Positions 24,693 to 32,609 are shown, counted from the stretch's first letter. The stretch is 32,635 nucleotides of DNA from Alphaproteobacteria bacterium (GCA_009909005.1 JAAAOG010000126.1:1-32635), one strand, 5' to 3'. Notes: generated by a model not told the origin, from the letters alone. Numbers and translations are program-made.

Positions 24693-26321
24693 ATGGAGAT
24701 GAACGACCCTTACGAAACCGATGTGGCGATCGAACGCGGCCGCTTCGACGCGGTCATCTTCGATATGGACGGAGTGGTGACCGATACGGCCGAGGGGCAT
24801 GCCGCGGCCTGGAAGCGCACCTTCGACGCCGTCCTGCAGCAGCACATCGGCCCCGACTTCGAGCCCTTCGATATCGACCGCGATTATCACGCCTATGTCG
24901 ATGGCAAGCCGCGCCATGACGGCGTCAAGAGCTTCCTGGACTCGCGCGGCCTCGACCTGCCCTTGGGCAGCGCCGAGGACCCGCCCGACGCCGACACCAT
25001 CTGTGGCATCGGCAACCGCAAGAACGGCGTGTTCCAGGGCTGGCTGGAGGAAAAACGGGTCAAGACCTATCCCGGCGCCGTCCATCTCGTCCAGGAGCTG
25101 AAGGATGCCGGTATCGCCGTCGCCATCTTCTCCTCGAGCAAGAACTGTGCGCGGGTCCTGGAGAATGCCGAGCTGCTCGACGCCTTCGACGCCCGGGTCG
25201 ACGGCAATGACCTCGCCGCACTGACCATGCCGGGCAAGCCGGCGCCCGACATGCTGATCGAGGCGGCCCGGCGCGTTAAGGCGACGGCAAAGCGGACGGT
25301 CATTGTCGAAAATTCGCAGGCCGGCGTGCAGGCCGGCAAGGCCGGCGGTTTCGGGCTGGTGGTCGGGGTCGACCGCAGCAGCCGCCGGGCCGGGGACGGC
25401 CAGGCCGCGGCCCTGAAGGCGCACGGTGCCGACGTCGTCGTCCGCCATGTCGCCGCCCTGCATGTTGTCACCGGCGGCGCCGAGGACCATCCCACCACGC
25501 TGATCGACGAGCTGCCGGGGCTGGAGGCGGCCAAGGCGGCCCTGGAGAAGGTGCTGGCGGAACGCCGGCCGGCCGTCTTCCTCGATTATGACGGCACGCT
25601 GACCCCGATCGTATCCGACCCCAAGGACGCGGTTCTGTCCCCGGCGATGCGCGAGACCCTGCACCGGCTGGCCCGGGTCTGTCCGGTGGCGATCGTCAGC
25701 GGCCGCGACCTCGCCCAGCTGCGCGAGCTGGTCGGGATCGACGGCATCGCCTATGCCGGCAGCCACGGCTTCGAGGTCGCCGCCCCGCCCGATATGGGTG
25801 GCGACCGCGAATGGGGTGCGGACTATCTCGGCGATCTCGACCGGGCGGAAGGGGCGCTGAAGGCGCAGCTCGCCGGGTTGCGCGGCGTCAACGTCGAGCG
25901 CAAGCGCTTCGACGTGTCGGTGCATTACCGCAACGCCCCGCGCTGGGAAGTCCCGACGGTGTGCGACGCCGTTGGCGGGGTCGTCGGCGGCAATGAGCGC
26001 CTGCGCCTGGGCCGCGGCAAGGAGGTGCTGCAGGTCCAGCCCAATGTCGACTGGCACAAGGGCCGGGCGCTGGCCTGGCTGCTGGCCCGCGGCGGGCTGG
26101 ATACCCCCGCAACCCTTCCGCTCTATATCGGCGACGACCTGACCGACGAGAACGCCTTCCGTGCCTTGCGCCCGGACGGCGGCGCGGTCAACGGCATCGG
26201 CCTCGTCATCCGCGACGAACGGTCCCGCCGCACCGCGGCCTCCTATGTCCTGGAGGATCCGGAGGCGGTGCGCGCGCTGCTCGCCTGGCTGGCCGAGCAC
26301 GAAGAACGAGCGCAGCGATGA
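24693..26321 (+). CDS. Fusion of a beta-phosphoglucomutase-like HAD domain and trehalose-phosphatase
   Basis: The 542-residue product has two HAD domains. Domain 1 (about 18-245) is beta-phosphoglucomutase-like with FDMDGVVTDT (Asp24, Asp26), SSSKN and GKPAPDML; its metal-binding motif reads VENSQAGVQAG, so the second acidic residue (usual E-D) is Asn207. Domain 2 (about 290-540) is an OtsB-type trehalose-phosphatase with DYDGTLTPI (Asp298), IVSGRD, the lysine in DWHKG and GDDLTDE, all intact. It should release trehalose or a related sugar from its 6-phosphate. The stop overlaps the start of a GH65 gene (ATGA). M. tuberculosis OtsB1 has the order HAD-OtsB-GH65 in one chain, so this is the split form. 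A second ATG two codons later is also possible. Confidence 0.9.
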   Translation: MEMNDPYETDVAIERGRFDAVIFDMDGVVTDTAEGHAAAWKRTFDAVLQQHIGPDFEPFDIDRDYHAYVDGKPRHDGVKSFLDSRGLDLPLGSAEDPPDADTICGIGNRKNGVFQGWLEEKRVKTYPGAVHLVQELKDAGIAVAIFSSSKNCARVLENAELLDAFDARVDGNDLAALTMPGKPAPDMLIEAARRVKATAKRTVIVENSQAGVQAGKAGGFGLVVGVDRSSRRAGDGQAAALKAHGADVVVRHVAALHVVTGGAEDHPTTLIDELPGLEAAKAALEKVLAERRPAVFLDYDGTLTPIVSDPKDAVLSPAMRETLHRLARVCPVAIVSGRDLAQLRELVGIDGIAYAGSHGFEVAAPPDMGGDREWGADYLGDLDRAEGALKAQLAGLRGVNVERKRFDVSVHYRNAPRWEVPTVCDAVGGVVGGNERLRLGRGKEVLQVQPNVDWHKGRALAWLLARGGLDTPATLPLYIGDDLTDENAFRALRPDGGAVNGIGLVIRDERSRRTAASYVLEDPEAVRALLAWLAEHEERAQR

Positions 26322-26367
26322 GCGGCTGGACGCTCAATTATGACGGCTATGACCCGGCGCAAGACGA
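26318..26367 (+). pseudogene. GH65 phosphorylase-family gene, N-terminal stub
   Basis: The first 16 or 17 codons, MSGWTLNYDGYDPAQ, match the start of GH65 proteins that act on trehalose-like disaccharides. The ATG overlaps the stop of the phosphatase fusion. At about 26365 the base use turns abruptly AT-rich, and the frame runs on as unrelated or badly decayed sequence to a TAA at 26507-26509. A faint likeness to the next family segment (E-x-x-x-x-G-x-x-Y-x-x-T-x-G) may be real or chance. The C-terminal part of the same gene reappears at about 29113. The gene is therefore broken, and about 480 residues including the catalytic acid are missing. Confidence 0.8.
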
Positions 26368-26488
26368 GTTTTGCGAGATCGTTTACGCGTTCGGAAGCGT
26401 TTATAGGGTCACTCATGGCGTTTTACCGCGGGGAAACTATGGAAGAGGGTCAAACCCTTCAGCGGCCATGTCCTTTTTGAGGAACGAG

Positions 26489-26497
26489 TGGTATACT
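26489..26497 (+). promoter_or_regulatory. Possible extended -10 promoter of the AT-rich island
   Basis: TGGTATACT is an extended -10 element 90 bases before the first ATG of the island. No good -35 is seen at the usual distance. Confidence 0.35.
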
Positions 26498-26528
26498 GTT
26501 TCAGTGTAAGCTAATTAACTATGGACTT

Positions 26529-26554
26529 TCCCAAAAAAGGAGTCATTTTTGGGA
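26529..26554. repeat. Inverted repeat in the island leader
   Basis: TCCCAAAAA (26529-26537) pairs perfectly with TTTTTGGGA (26546-26554) around an 8-base loop AGGAGTCA. The repeat lies between the possible promoter and the first start codon, so it may be an operator, an attenuator or a mobile-element end. Confidence 0.6.
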
Positions 26555-26573
26555 GGCATAAGTAGCGTAAGCT

Positions 26574-26583
26574 GGGGGGGGGG
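26574..26583 (+). repeat. Run of ten G just before a start codon
   Basis: Ten G in a row end three bases before the ATG at 26587, at the place where the ribosome site should be. Such runs change length easily during replication. It may act as a weak G-rich ribosome site whose distance to the ATG would vary with length. Confidence 0.8.
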
Positions 26584-26586
26584 TCA

Positions 26587-27449
26587 ATGGAAAATTCTGA
26601 AATTGAGCGGGATGCTTTATGGGTTCTGATGGAGGAGTATAAGACATTGAGGCAAGAAAGCATGGACGCGATCAAAACTCGCACACAAATTGTTTCCTTT
26701 GGCTTGGCGTCGTCTATTTTTTTGATTTCTGCCCCCTCTCTGCACTGATAAGTGGCATAGAAACTGAGCTATTACTAGTCGGTAGTTTTGTTTTTGTAAT
26801 ATTTTATTGCTTGATTGTGCCATTTTTATGTATAACAGTAGTCAATCTTTGGCTGGGTGAGCTTCGACGAATGGACAGAGCGGGCAAATTTATGGCATCA
26901 ATTGAGCTCAGGATCAATTATGCCCTACAATGCATTTCTGCTGGCGTGCCATCGACTTCTACAGGACTGACGGGAATGTCAGCCGAAAACTGCTTCGTGT
27001 TGAGCTGGGAAAATTGGCTGAGGGAAAAAACGCGTAATGAGTATTGGTGGCCAAAGCAGGTGCCGAGACACGTGAAGAATGAAGATTTTGGAAAAATTTC
27101 CTTGCGAACATGGTTATTATCCCGAATTAAAACCCAAATTTCATTATCTCCAACGACGTCCCCTTTCCGGAAAATTCGGGGCGCTTACATGGCAACTTTA
27201 GATTTTTTCTTTATGCTTGCGCTCCTAAGCTCCTTCGGAGGTTTTGGTTCATTTGCCTATTTTATCTACCGTTATGTGGGGGAAGCTGATTCTATCTCGG
27301 GGTGGAACTTTTCTTTGATCCATATTTTGGCATACAGTACTTTAATGTTATCAATAATTATATATGGCATCTTCAAGATTGTTCGTTTATATAAACATAG
27401 AGAGGATGAATATGACGAAATAAGAAGAGAGACATACAATATTGAGTAA
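26587..27449 (+). pseudogene. Four-helix membrane protein of unknown function, with one frameshift
   Basis: The first frame starts at ATG 26587 (MENSEIERDALWVLMEEYKTLRQES) and ends early at TGA 26746-26748. The second frame, one base back, carries on from LSALISGIETELLL to 27449. Adding one C to the run of five at 26732-26736 joins them into a protein of about 287 residues. Four membrane helices follow: around SFGLASSIFLIS, LLLVGSFVFVIFYCLIVPFL, FFFMLALLSSFGGFGSFAYF and LAYSTLMLSIIIYGIF. The N-terminus and the LWLGELRRMDRAGKFMASIE / LSWENWLR segments remind me of a widespread uncharacterised membrane family; this is recall, not a search. Base use is AT-rich, unlike the neighbouring housekeeping genes. 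It could also be read as a natural -1 shift, but no classic slippery heptamer is seen. Confidence 0.65.
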
Positions 27450-27486
27450 CACCCTGCATCGACTGTGAGCAAAGGAGGATCTACGC

Positions 27487-28167
27487 GTGATAGAATCTCT
27501 CGTTTTTGATGTCGGCGGTGTTTTGGCCTACGATGTCTGGGAAAACCTCCTCCTTGATGAAAAGGAAGGAGTGTCTTCATTGATTGAGGTTGATGCGCAA
27601 TCATTGAGGGCTGCTGGAAAAAAGCTCTGGAATAAGTTTGCTTATACGCAAACGCCAGATTATCAATCCGCAGAAATAGTTTATTGGGAAGAATTGTTTG
27701 ATCTTGTCAATCGGCCAGATTTAAAGAAAGAGATAGATTACTTCATTGCTCTCACATCAAAATTTATACAGCCGGTTGATAATATGACCCAGCTATTGAA
27801 GCATTTAAACGACTGTGGATTAACTCTCGCGATCTGCTCTAATAACACTGAGTTCTGGTTCAAGCGTCAATGGGACGTGTTAGGGCTGAAGAATTATTTT
27901 TCTTCTTCAAGGGTTGTGTTATCATGTCGCATTGGCGCATCCAAAAATAGCTGTCAACATAAGATGTTCGAAACGGTTGAAAATGTTGTTGGCACCTCAA
28001 GGGGAAGCACCTTGTTTGTTGACGATAGGGTGATACCTGTAAAGAGGGCGTTGGAATATGGCTATTCGTCGATTCTGTTCCCATCGCACGCAGATTTCGG
28101 GGCAAATTATGTTCAGTCTATACTCAAGCATATCAATTATATGGATCGTTCTGTTGGTAAAAAGTAA
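27487..28167 (+). CDS. HAD-family hydrolase (HAD-IA, YihX-like)
   Basis: The 226-residue product has a Rossmann-like HAD core with an all-helical cap. Motif I is FDVGGVL: the nucleophile is Asp8 but the usual second aspartate is Gly10, as in the HAD-IA group that includes YihX (FDLGNVL). Motif II is CSNN (Ser118), a lysine sits near residues 153-159, and motif IV is FVDDR (Asp179, Asp180). It would remove phosphate from a small molecule, perhaps a sugar phosphate or nucleotide. The GTG start has a very good ribosome site, AGGAGG, 8 bases upstream. It lies between the membrane protein and a PfkB kinase in the AT-rich island, 37 bases after the first, 57 bases before the second. Confidence 0.85.
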   Translation: MIESLVFDVGGVLAYDVWENLLLDEKEGVSSLIEVDAQSLRAAGKKLWNKFAYTQTPDYQSAEIVYWEELFDLVNRPDLKKEIDYFIALTSKFIQPVDNMTQLLKHLNDCGLTLAICSNNTEFWFKRQWDVLGLKNYFSSSRVVLSCRIGASKNSCQHKMFETVENVVGTSRGSTLFVDDRVIPVKRALEYGYSSILFPSHADFGANYVQSILKHINYMDRSVGKK

Positions 28168-28224
28168 ATAATGGTCAAAATTGACATGGTGGCTCAACGA
28201 AGCAAAGTTCCTCGGAGAGAAGAA

Positions 28225-29112
28225 ATGAAAGAAAATAAAGGACTATTTCTTGGAAAGGCGACCATTGATAATGTATACCTCCTTAAAGATATGCCGAAGC
28301 CGAATGAAAAGCTTAGATCAATCAAAAGCTGGACCACCATTGGCGGCTGTGCCTATAATGCTTGCCTTACGGCTAGATTGCTTGGGGGGTCAGTCTGCTT
28401 GTCTACCCCGTTTGGGGATGATATATTTCGTGATTTGATATGCCGAACATGCGTTTCTGATGGGGTCGACATTAATGATGTTGCCACGTACATTTATGGT
28501 ACACCAATTTCTAGTATTCTTGTTGTCGAGAAAACTGGTGAACGCTGTGTAATCAATTCTCAGCCAGAGGAATTATCAGAAAAATCTCATGAATTAAATT
28601 TAAAGGAATACAAATATGCTCTCTGGGATGGGCAGTATCCGTCCTTATTTAAAGCTAAATTAAAGGATATTTATTCAAATAATATTCCAATTATACTTGA
28701 TGGTGGCGGGTGGCGGTGCGGTATAGAAGAATTATTCCCATTTTTTTATGGAGTCATATTATCGAAATATTTTAAATGGGATGATAAACTCGGGACCTAT
28801 GAGACTGTCGACAAAATTTTTTCAAAGGGTGTCAGGCATATTGTTATTACAAATGAAGAAGGCCCCGTCCAATATTTCGTTGATGGAAAAGAATTTTTCA
28901 TAAATCCTCCATCCGTTCCCGTGCTTAATACTCTAGGGGCGGGTGATGTTTTCCATGGCGCCTTTTGTTTTTTCCATTTCGTCAAGCGTTGTGATTGGTT
29001 TCAAGCATTAGAATTTTCAACTTCGGTGGCCTCATTTAAGGTGAGGTTCCATGGGATACGCCAACCGGTTTTGATTTGGAGGAAATCTTATTTGGAAAGT
29101 TCATTTGATTGA
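28225..29112 (+). CDS. PfkB/ribokinase-family carbohydrate or nucleoside kinase
   Basis: The 295-residue product has both PfkB signatures. The first is the glycine-rich TIGGCAYNACLTARLLGG with PFGDD after it. The second is the ATP-binding NTLGAGDVFHGAF, with the catalytic base Asp241 intact and Asn in place of the usual first Asp (N-T-L for D-T-x), a change seen in other members. It would phosphorylate a sugar or nucleoside. The ATG at 28225 is chosen because GGAGAGA lies 5-12 bases upstream and the conserved core begins at once; an upstream ATG at 28171 is open. The stop lies at the exact right edge of the AT-rich island, and GH65 sequence resumes within about 4 bases. Confidence 0.88.
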   Translation: MKENKGLFLGKATIDNVYLLKDMPKPNEKLRSIKSWTTIGGCAYNACLTARLLGGSVCLSTPFGDDIFRDLICRTCVSDGVDINDVATYIYGTPISSILVVEKTGERCVINSQPEELSEKSHELNLKEYKYALWDGQYPSLFKAKLKDIYSNNIPIILDGGGWRCGIEELFPFFYGVILSKYFKWDDKLGTYETVDKIFSKGVRHIVITNEEGPVQYFVDGKEFFINPPSVPVLNTLGAGDVFHGAFCFFHFVKRCDWFQALEFSTSVASFKVRFHGIRQPVLIWRKSYLESSFD

Positions 29113-29729
29113 CGAACAGCCCCAACACCTACAAGGCCTCGAAGCAGGCCGACGTGCTGATGCTGTTCTACCTGCTGCCGGCCGAGGAGCTGGTGGCGCA
29201 GCTGGAGCGGCTGGGCTACGCCTTCCAGGCGGACGCCATCCCCCGCACCGTCGAGTATTACCTCGCCCGCACGGCGCACGGCTCGACCCTCAGCCGGCTG
29301 GTTCATGCCTGGGTGCTGGCGCGCTCCAACCGCGCGGCCGCCTGGCGGCTGTTCTGCGAGGCGCTGGACAGCGATGTCAGCGACATCCAGGGCGGCACGA
29401 CGCAGGAAGGCATTCATCTCGGCGCCATGGCCGGCACCGTCGACCTGCTGCAGCGCTGCTTCACCGGCATCGACACCCAGGCCAACGCGCTGTCGTTCAA
29501 CCCGATGCTGCCGCAGGAGCTGACCGGCCTGAAGGCGACCATCCGCTATCGCCAGCACCTGCTCGACGTCGCGATCGACCAGGAGAGCCTGCGCATCGCC
29601 AGCCGGCCGGCGGCCATCGACACCATCACCATCCTCTATCGCGGCCAGGCCCGGCAGCTGGCGCCGGGCGGCCATATCGCCTTCCGGCTGATCGACGGCC
29701 GCGGCCGGCCCGGTGCGCGGGGCGCATGA
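29113..29729 (+). pseudogene. GH65 phosphorylase-family gene, C-terminal remnant
   Basis: Family sequence resumes at NSPNTYKASKQADVLMLFYLL and runs through IPRTVEYYLARTAHGSTLSRLVHAW, QGGTTQEGIHLGAMAGTVDLLQR and the final beta-sheet domain to the TGA. This is the last 205 residues of a protein of roughly 750-800. It keeps part of the (alpha/alpha)6 barrel and the C-terminal sheets, but lacks the region with the catalytic glutamate. There is no start codon in a good setting, so it is unlikely to be translated. Base use is GC-rich again, like that of the phosphatase fusion upstream. It belongs to the same original gene as the stub at 26318. Confidence 0.88.
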
Positions 29730-29749
29730 GGTCTCGACCCGATGCGATT

Positions 29750-29770
29750 CCGGCGGCGCCGGGTTTTATT
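29750..29770 (+). terminator. Possible terminator behind the GH65 remnant
   Basis: CCGGCGGCGCCGG can fold into a short GC stem and is followed by GTTTTATT. It lies between the convergent GH65 remnant and the rhomboid gene. Confidence 0.35.
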
Positions 29771-30605
29771 GCGACCGACGATCCGGCCGCCACCTGACGC
29801 CGGCGCTGGGGGCGATCGGCAAAGACGCCTGGGACAAGGGCCTTGGCTGTTCCGCCTCGCTTGCCGTCTCGGCCGGGCGGGTGTCTTCCCGTGGTTCGGC
29901 CTGCGGCTCAGGCCGGTCCGGCGTCGGCCCGCCGGGCGGCGCCAGGATGTGGACGAACAGCAGGCCGGCAAGAAAACCGCCGATATGGGCCCACCAGGCG
30001 ATGCCGGCGCCGATGGTGGGACTGAGCAGCGACCCGGCGCCTTGCAGCAGCTGCAGGCCCAGCCAGATGGCGACGAAAATCATCGCCGACAGGCGGAAGA
30101 ACAGCGGGATGAACCAGATCGGCAGAACGATGACGATCCGCGCCTTCGGGAACAGCATGGCATGGGCGCCCAGGACCCCGGCAATCGCCCCCGAGGCGCC
30201 GAGGGTCGGCGTGGCGCTGTCGGTGTTGGCCAGGAAATGCGCGCCGCTCGCCAGCAGGGTGCAGAGCGCATAGAGCACCGCGAAGCGCAACGCCCCCAGC
30301 CGCCCCTCGACCGCCCGGCCGAAAAGCCACAGCGTCCACATATTGATGATCAGGTGCAGCCAGCCGCCGTGCAGAAACGCCATGGCGACGAAGGGCGTGT
30401 AGTTGGTCGGGTCGAGCCCGTGCACCAGCGCCCATTTCGGCTCGGCATAGCGCAGCGGGATCAGGGCGTAGCGGGCGATGAGCGCATGGGCGTCGCGCGG
30501 CGGCAGCGCCTGCTCCCACAGGAACACGCCGACGCACAGAACGATCAGCGTGACGACCAGCCAGTATGTGCCGTCTTTCGGGGCGGAGGAGCCGATGGGG
30601 ATCAT
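29766..30605 (-). CDS. Rhomboid-family intramembrane serine protease
   Basis: The 279-residue membrane protein cleaves other membrane proteins inside the bilayer. It has the catalytic dyad: Ser139 in TLGASGAIAG and His207 in WWAHIGGFLAG. The oxyanion asparagine is in HLIINMW (Asn88), and AFLHGGWLHLI is the usual segment before it. There are six or seven membrane helices, and a C-terminal cytoplasmic-type tail of about 55 residues is rich in Pro, Glu and Arg. The substrate is unknown. The ribosome site is weak. It converges with the GH65 remnant and lies 105 bases downstream of the M23 peptidase on the same strand. Confidence 0.93.
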   Translation of the reverse strand: MIPIGSSAPKDGTYWLVVTLIVLCVGVFLWEQALPPRDAHALIARYALIPLRYAEPKWALVHGLDPTNYTPFVAMAFLHGGWLHLIINMWTLWLFGRAVEGRLGALRFAVLYALCTLLASGAHFLANTDSATPTLGASGAIAGVLGAHAMLFPKARIVIVLPIWFIPLFFRLSAMIFVAIWLGLQLLQGAGSLLSPTIGAGIAWWAHIGGFLAGLLFVHILAPPGGPTPDRPEPQAEPREDTRPAETASEAEQPRPLSQASLPIAPSAGVRWRPDRRSQ

Positions 30606-30710
30606 GACGAGGACGTGGCGGCCCGCCCTTCCCCCGCCAAGGGCAAGCGCGCCGCAGCCGTCGCTTTTTCCTGCAGGGGCAATGGCCCTGCCGCCCGGGC
30701 CGGGGCGCGG

Positions 30711-32168
30711 CTAGTCGCCGGCGGACCCCTGCTCCTCCTCTTCGCTCCGGTCGGCGAATTGTGTCCCGTCGCGGCGCAGTTCGGCAAAGCGTCGCTCGAT
30801 GCCGTCGACCATGTCGCGGAACGCCGCGAGGTCCGCGCCCTCGAGAGTCCGGCCGACCGGCAGGTCGACGCTCAGCGGATTGACCTGGCTGCCGTTCACC
30901 AGGACTTCGTAGTGCAGATGCGGGCCGGTCGACAGGCCGGTGCTGCCGACATAGCCGATGACCTGGCCCTGGCGAACTCGCGCGCCCGGGCGGATCCCCG
31001 CAGCGAAGCGGCTGAGATGCGCATAGGCCGTGCTCAGCCGGCCATTATGCTGCAGGCGCACATAATTGCCGTAGCCGCCGCGCCGGCCGGCGATTTCCAC
31101 CCTGCCGTCGCCGGCGGCGACGATCGGCGTGCCGCTGGCGGCGGCGAAGTCGATCCCCTGATGCATGCGGGTATAGCCGAGGATCGGATGGCGGCGCATG
31201 CCATAGCCGGAGGACATGCGGGCATTGTCGAGCGGCGTGCGCAACAGGGCGCGGCGGAAACTCTCGCCCTCGCGGTCGTACCAGTCGACGAAGCCGTCGG
31301 CCGTCTCGAACCGGTAGACCGGCAGGTCGCGATCATTGGACACCAGCCGGCCATAGACAGCCGGGCCGAGCCGCGCGACCGAGCCGTCTTCATGATGGTC
31401 GCGTTCGAACAGGATCTCGAAGGCATCGCCCTGCTGCAGGTTGCGCTGCAGGTCGAGCCGGTGTGCGAACATCCGGATGAGGGGATGCAGCACCGCATAG
31501 GGTACGCCGGCCCGCTCGGCATCGGCGGCCAGGCTCTCGGTGATGATGCCGGCGGCCGCCACCCGCCGGGTTTCCAGGTCGTTGGCGATGGTCTCCGCCA
31601 CGAACCCGTCCGCGTCGTCGCGGCTGACCACCACCAGACGGTCGACGTCGGGCATGATCTCCAGGCCCGTCAGGCTGGTGCTATGGCCGTGGTGCTCGAG
31701 CAGCAGCCGGACCTCCTGGCCGATCTGCAGGTCGCGCGGGTCGAACGCCGTCTCCAGGGCCGCGACGGCATTGTGCGCGTCGCGATCGGCCGTCAGGAGG
31801 GGCAAGAGCAGGCCAAGAACGGTATCGCCGGATCGTACCTCGACGGTCCGCCGCTCGCTGCCGATCCGAAAGGGCTCCTCCAGCAGGCTGTCGGCGGTGC
31901 TCAGCGCCATGACACCACGCAGGGCGGCACGGTCCCAGGCAGCATCGGGCAACTCCGCCCGACCCTCGGCCTCGACGCGGCCGGTCTGCGGGCCGGCGGC
32001 GCCGGCCCCTGCGGTGCCGTCGAGGGCCGCAAGCTGAACCTGCGCCTGCGAGGGCTCCGCCGGCGTCGCGGCGGTCTGCAGGGAGGGCACGGTCAGGCCG
32101 GCGGCGAGGCCGGCGCCGGCCAGGACGAGAGCGGTCGGGACCAACAGGTTCATCAGCTTCACCGGCAC
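30711..32168 (-). CDS. Periplasmic M23-family metallopeptidase with LysM/OapA-like region
   Basis: The 485-residue product is a zinc peptidase that cuts peptidoglycan crosslinks. A signal anchor (LLVPTALVLAGAGLAAGL) leads to a LysM/OapA-like stretch (VEVRSGDTVLGLLLPLL), then a middle region, then the M23 domain. Zinc ligands are visible as MHQGIDFAA (His and Asp) and GPHLHYE (HxH), with GYGNYVRLQHNG between them. The protein resembles the MepM/YebA type, which opens the wall for growth. The GTG at 32168 is chosen because AGGAG lies 9 bases upstream; the frame is open to 32231, and an ATG at 32153 is another choice. The promoter at 32251-32279 lies about 80 bases upstream. Confidence 0.92.
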   Translation of the reverse strand: MPVKLMNLLVPTALVLAGAGLAAGLTVPSLQTAATPAEPSQAQVQLAALDGTAGAGAAGPQTGRVEAEGRAELPDAAWDRAALRGVMALSTADSLLEEPFRIGSERRTVEVRSGDTVLGLLLPLLTADRDAHNAVAALETAFDPRDLQIGQEVRLLLEHHGHSTSLTGLEIMPDVDRLVVVSRDDADGFVAETIANDLETRRVAAAGIITESLAADAERAGVPYAVLHPLIRMFAHRLDLQRNLQQGDAFEILFERDHHEDGSVARLGPAVYGRLVSNDRDLPVYRFETADGFVDWYDREGESFRRALLRTPLDNARMSSGYGMRRHPILGYTRMHQGIDFAAASGTPIVAAGDGRVEIAGRRGGYGNYVRLQHNGRLSTAYAHLSRFAAGIRPGARVRQGQVIGYVGSTGLSTGPHLHYEVLVNGSQVNPLSVDLPVGRTLEGADLAAFRDMVDGIERRFAELRRDGTQFADRSEEEEQGSAGD

Positions 32169-32250
32169 GTTGTACGTCTCCTGCGGGAACGTCCTGGGGG
32201 AACGCCGGAAATCCCAGAGCCTGCCCCACATCTTGCGTTACAGATCAGCC

Positions 32251-32279
32251 ACTATGCATAATGTTGGCTTTGCTGTCAA
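32251..32279 (-). promoter_or_regulatory. Promoter of the M23 peptidase gene
   Basis: On the minus strand TTGACA, 17 bases, CATAGT. The -35 is consensus; the -10 is a fair match. It lies about 80 bases before the peptidase start. Confidence 0.6.
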
Positions 32280-32535
32280 CGCCGACAGGCCGGTCCCGGC
32301 ACGATGCTGCGGTGCGGGCGTCTCTCTGTGCGCCGCACTGTGTCGAAACACGGCAGACGAGACAAGGGGCGCCGGTGCACTTTTCCGTTTGGCGCGGTCC
32401 CCTCCGTGGTTGGATGCCGCGGCTGCCGAGGGCTTTGCGATTTTGCCTGAACATGGCCCTTGATCCCGGAAACCGGGCTCTTATTTTAGGCTCTCTGCCC
32501 GGCAGAACGGGCGCAAGAAATCCGTCATAAAGCGT

Positions 32536-32564
32536 TTGACAGGGTTGGGGATCGGGTCTATAAG
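32536..32564 (+). promoter_or_regulatory. Strong promoter, probably of a ribosomal RNA operon
   Basis: TTGACA (32536-32541), 17 bases, TATAAG (32559-32564), then CCCGG. It has the same build and start region as the rpmH promoter. No open reading frame follows before the edge, and the sequence behind it looks like an rRNA leader. The region 32280-32535 holds no gene that I can support. Confidence 0.75.
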
Positions 32565-32609
32565 CCCGGCTCTCCGGCTTCGGGACGGGTCTTGCGGACC
32601 AAAGCCGGC

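Noticed and set aside
23235-26300. A 1021-codon open frame on the minus strand
   Set aside because: It runs antisense to the portal and phosphatase fusion genes, both of which have clear family motifs; the frame is open only because of high GC at third positions.
26720-26750. Programmed -1 frameshift in the membrane protein
   Set aside because: The zero frame reads GCC CCC TCT, which is not an X-XXY-YYZ heptamer, and no clear stimulating hairpin follows; a lost C is simpler.
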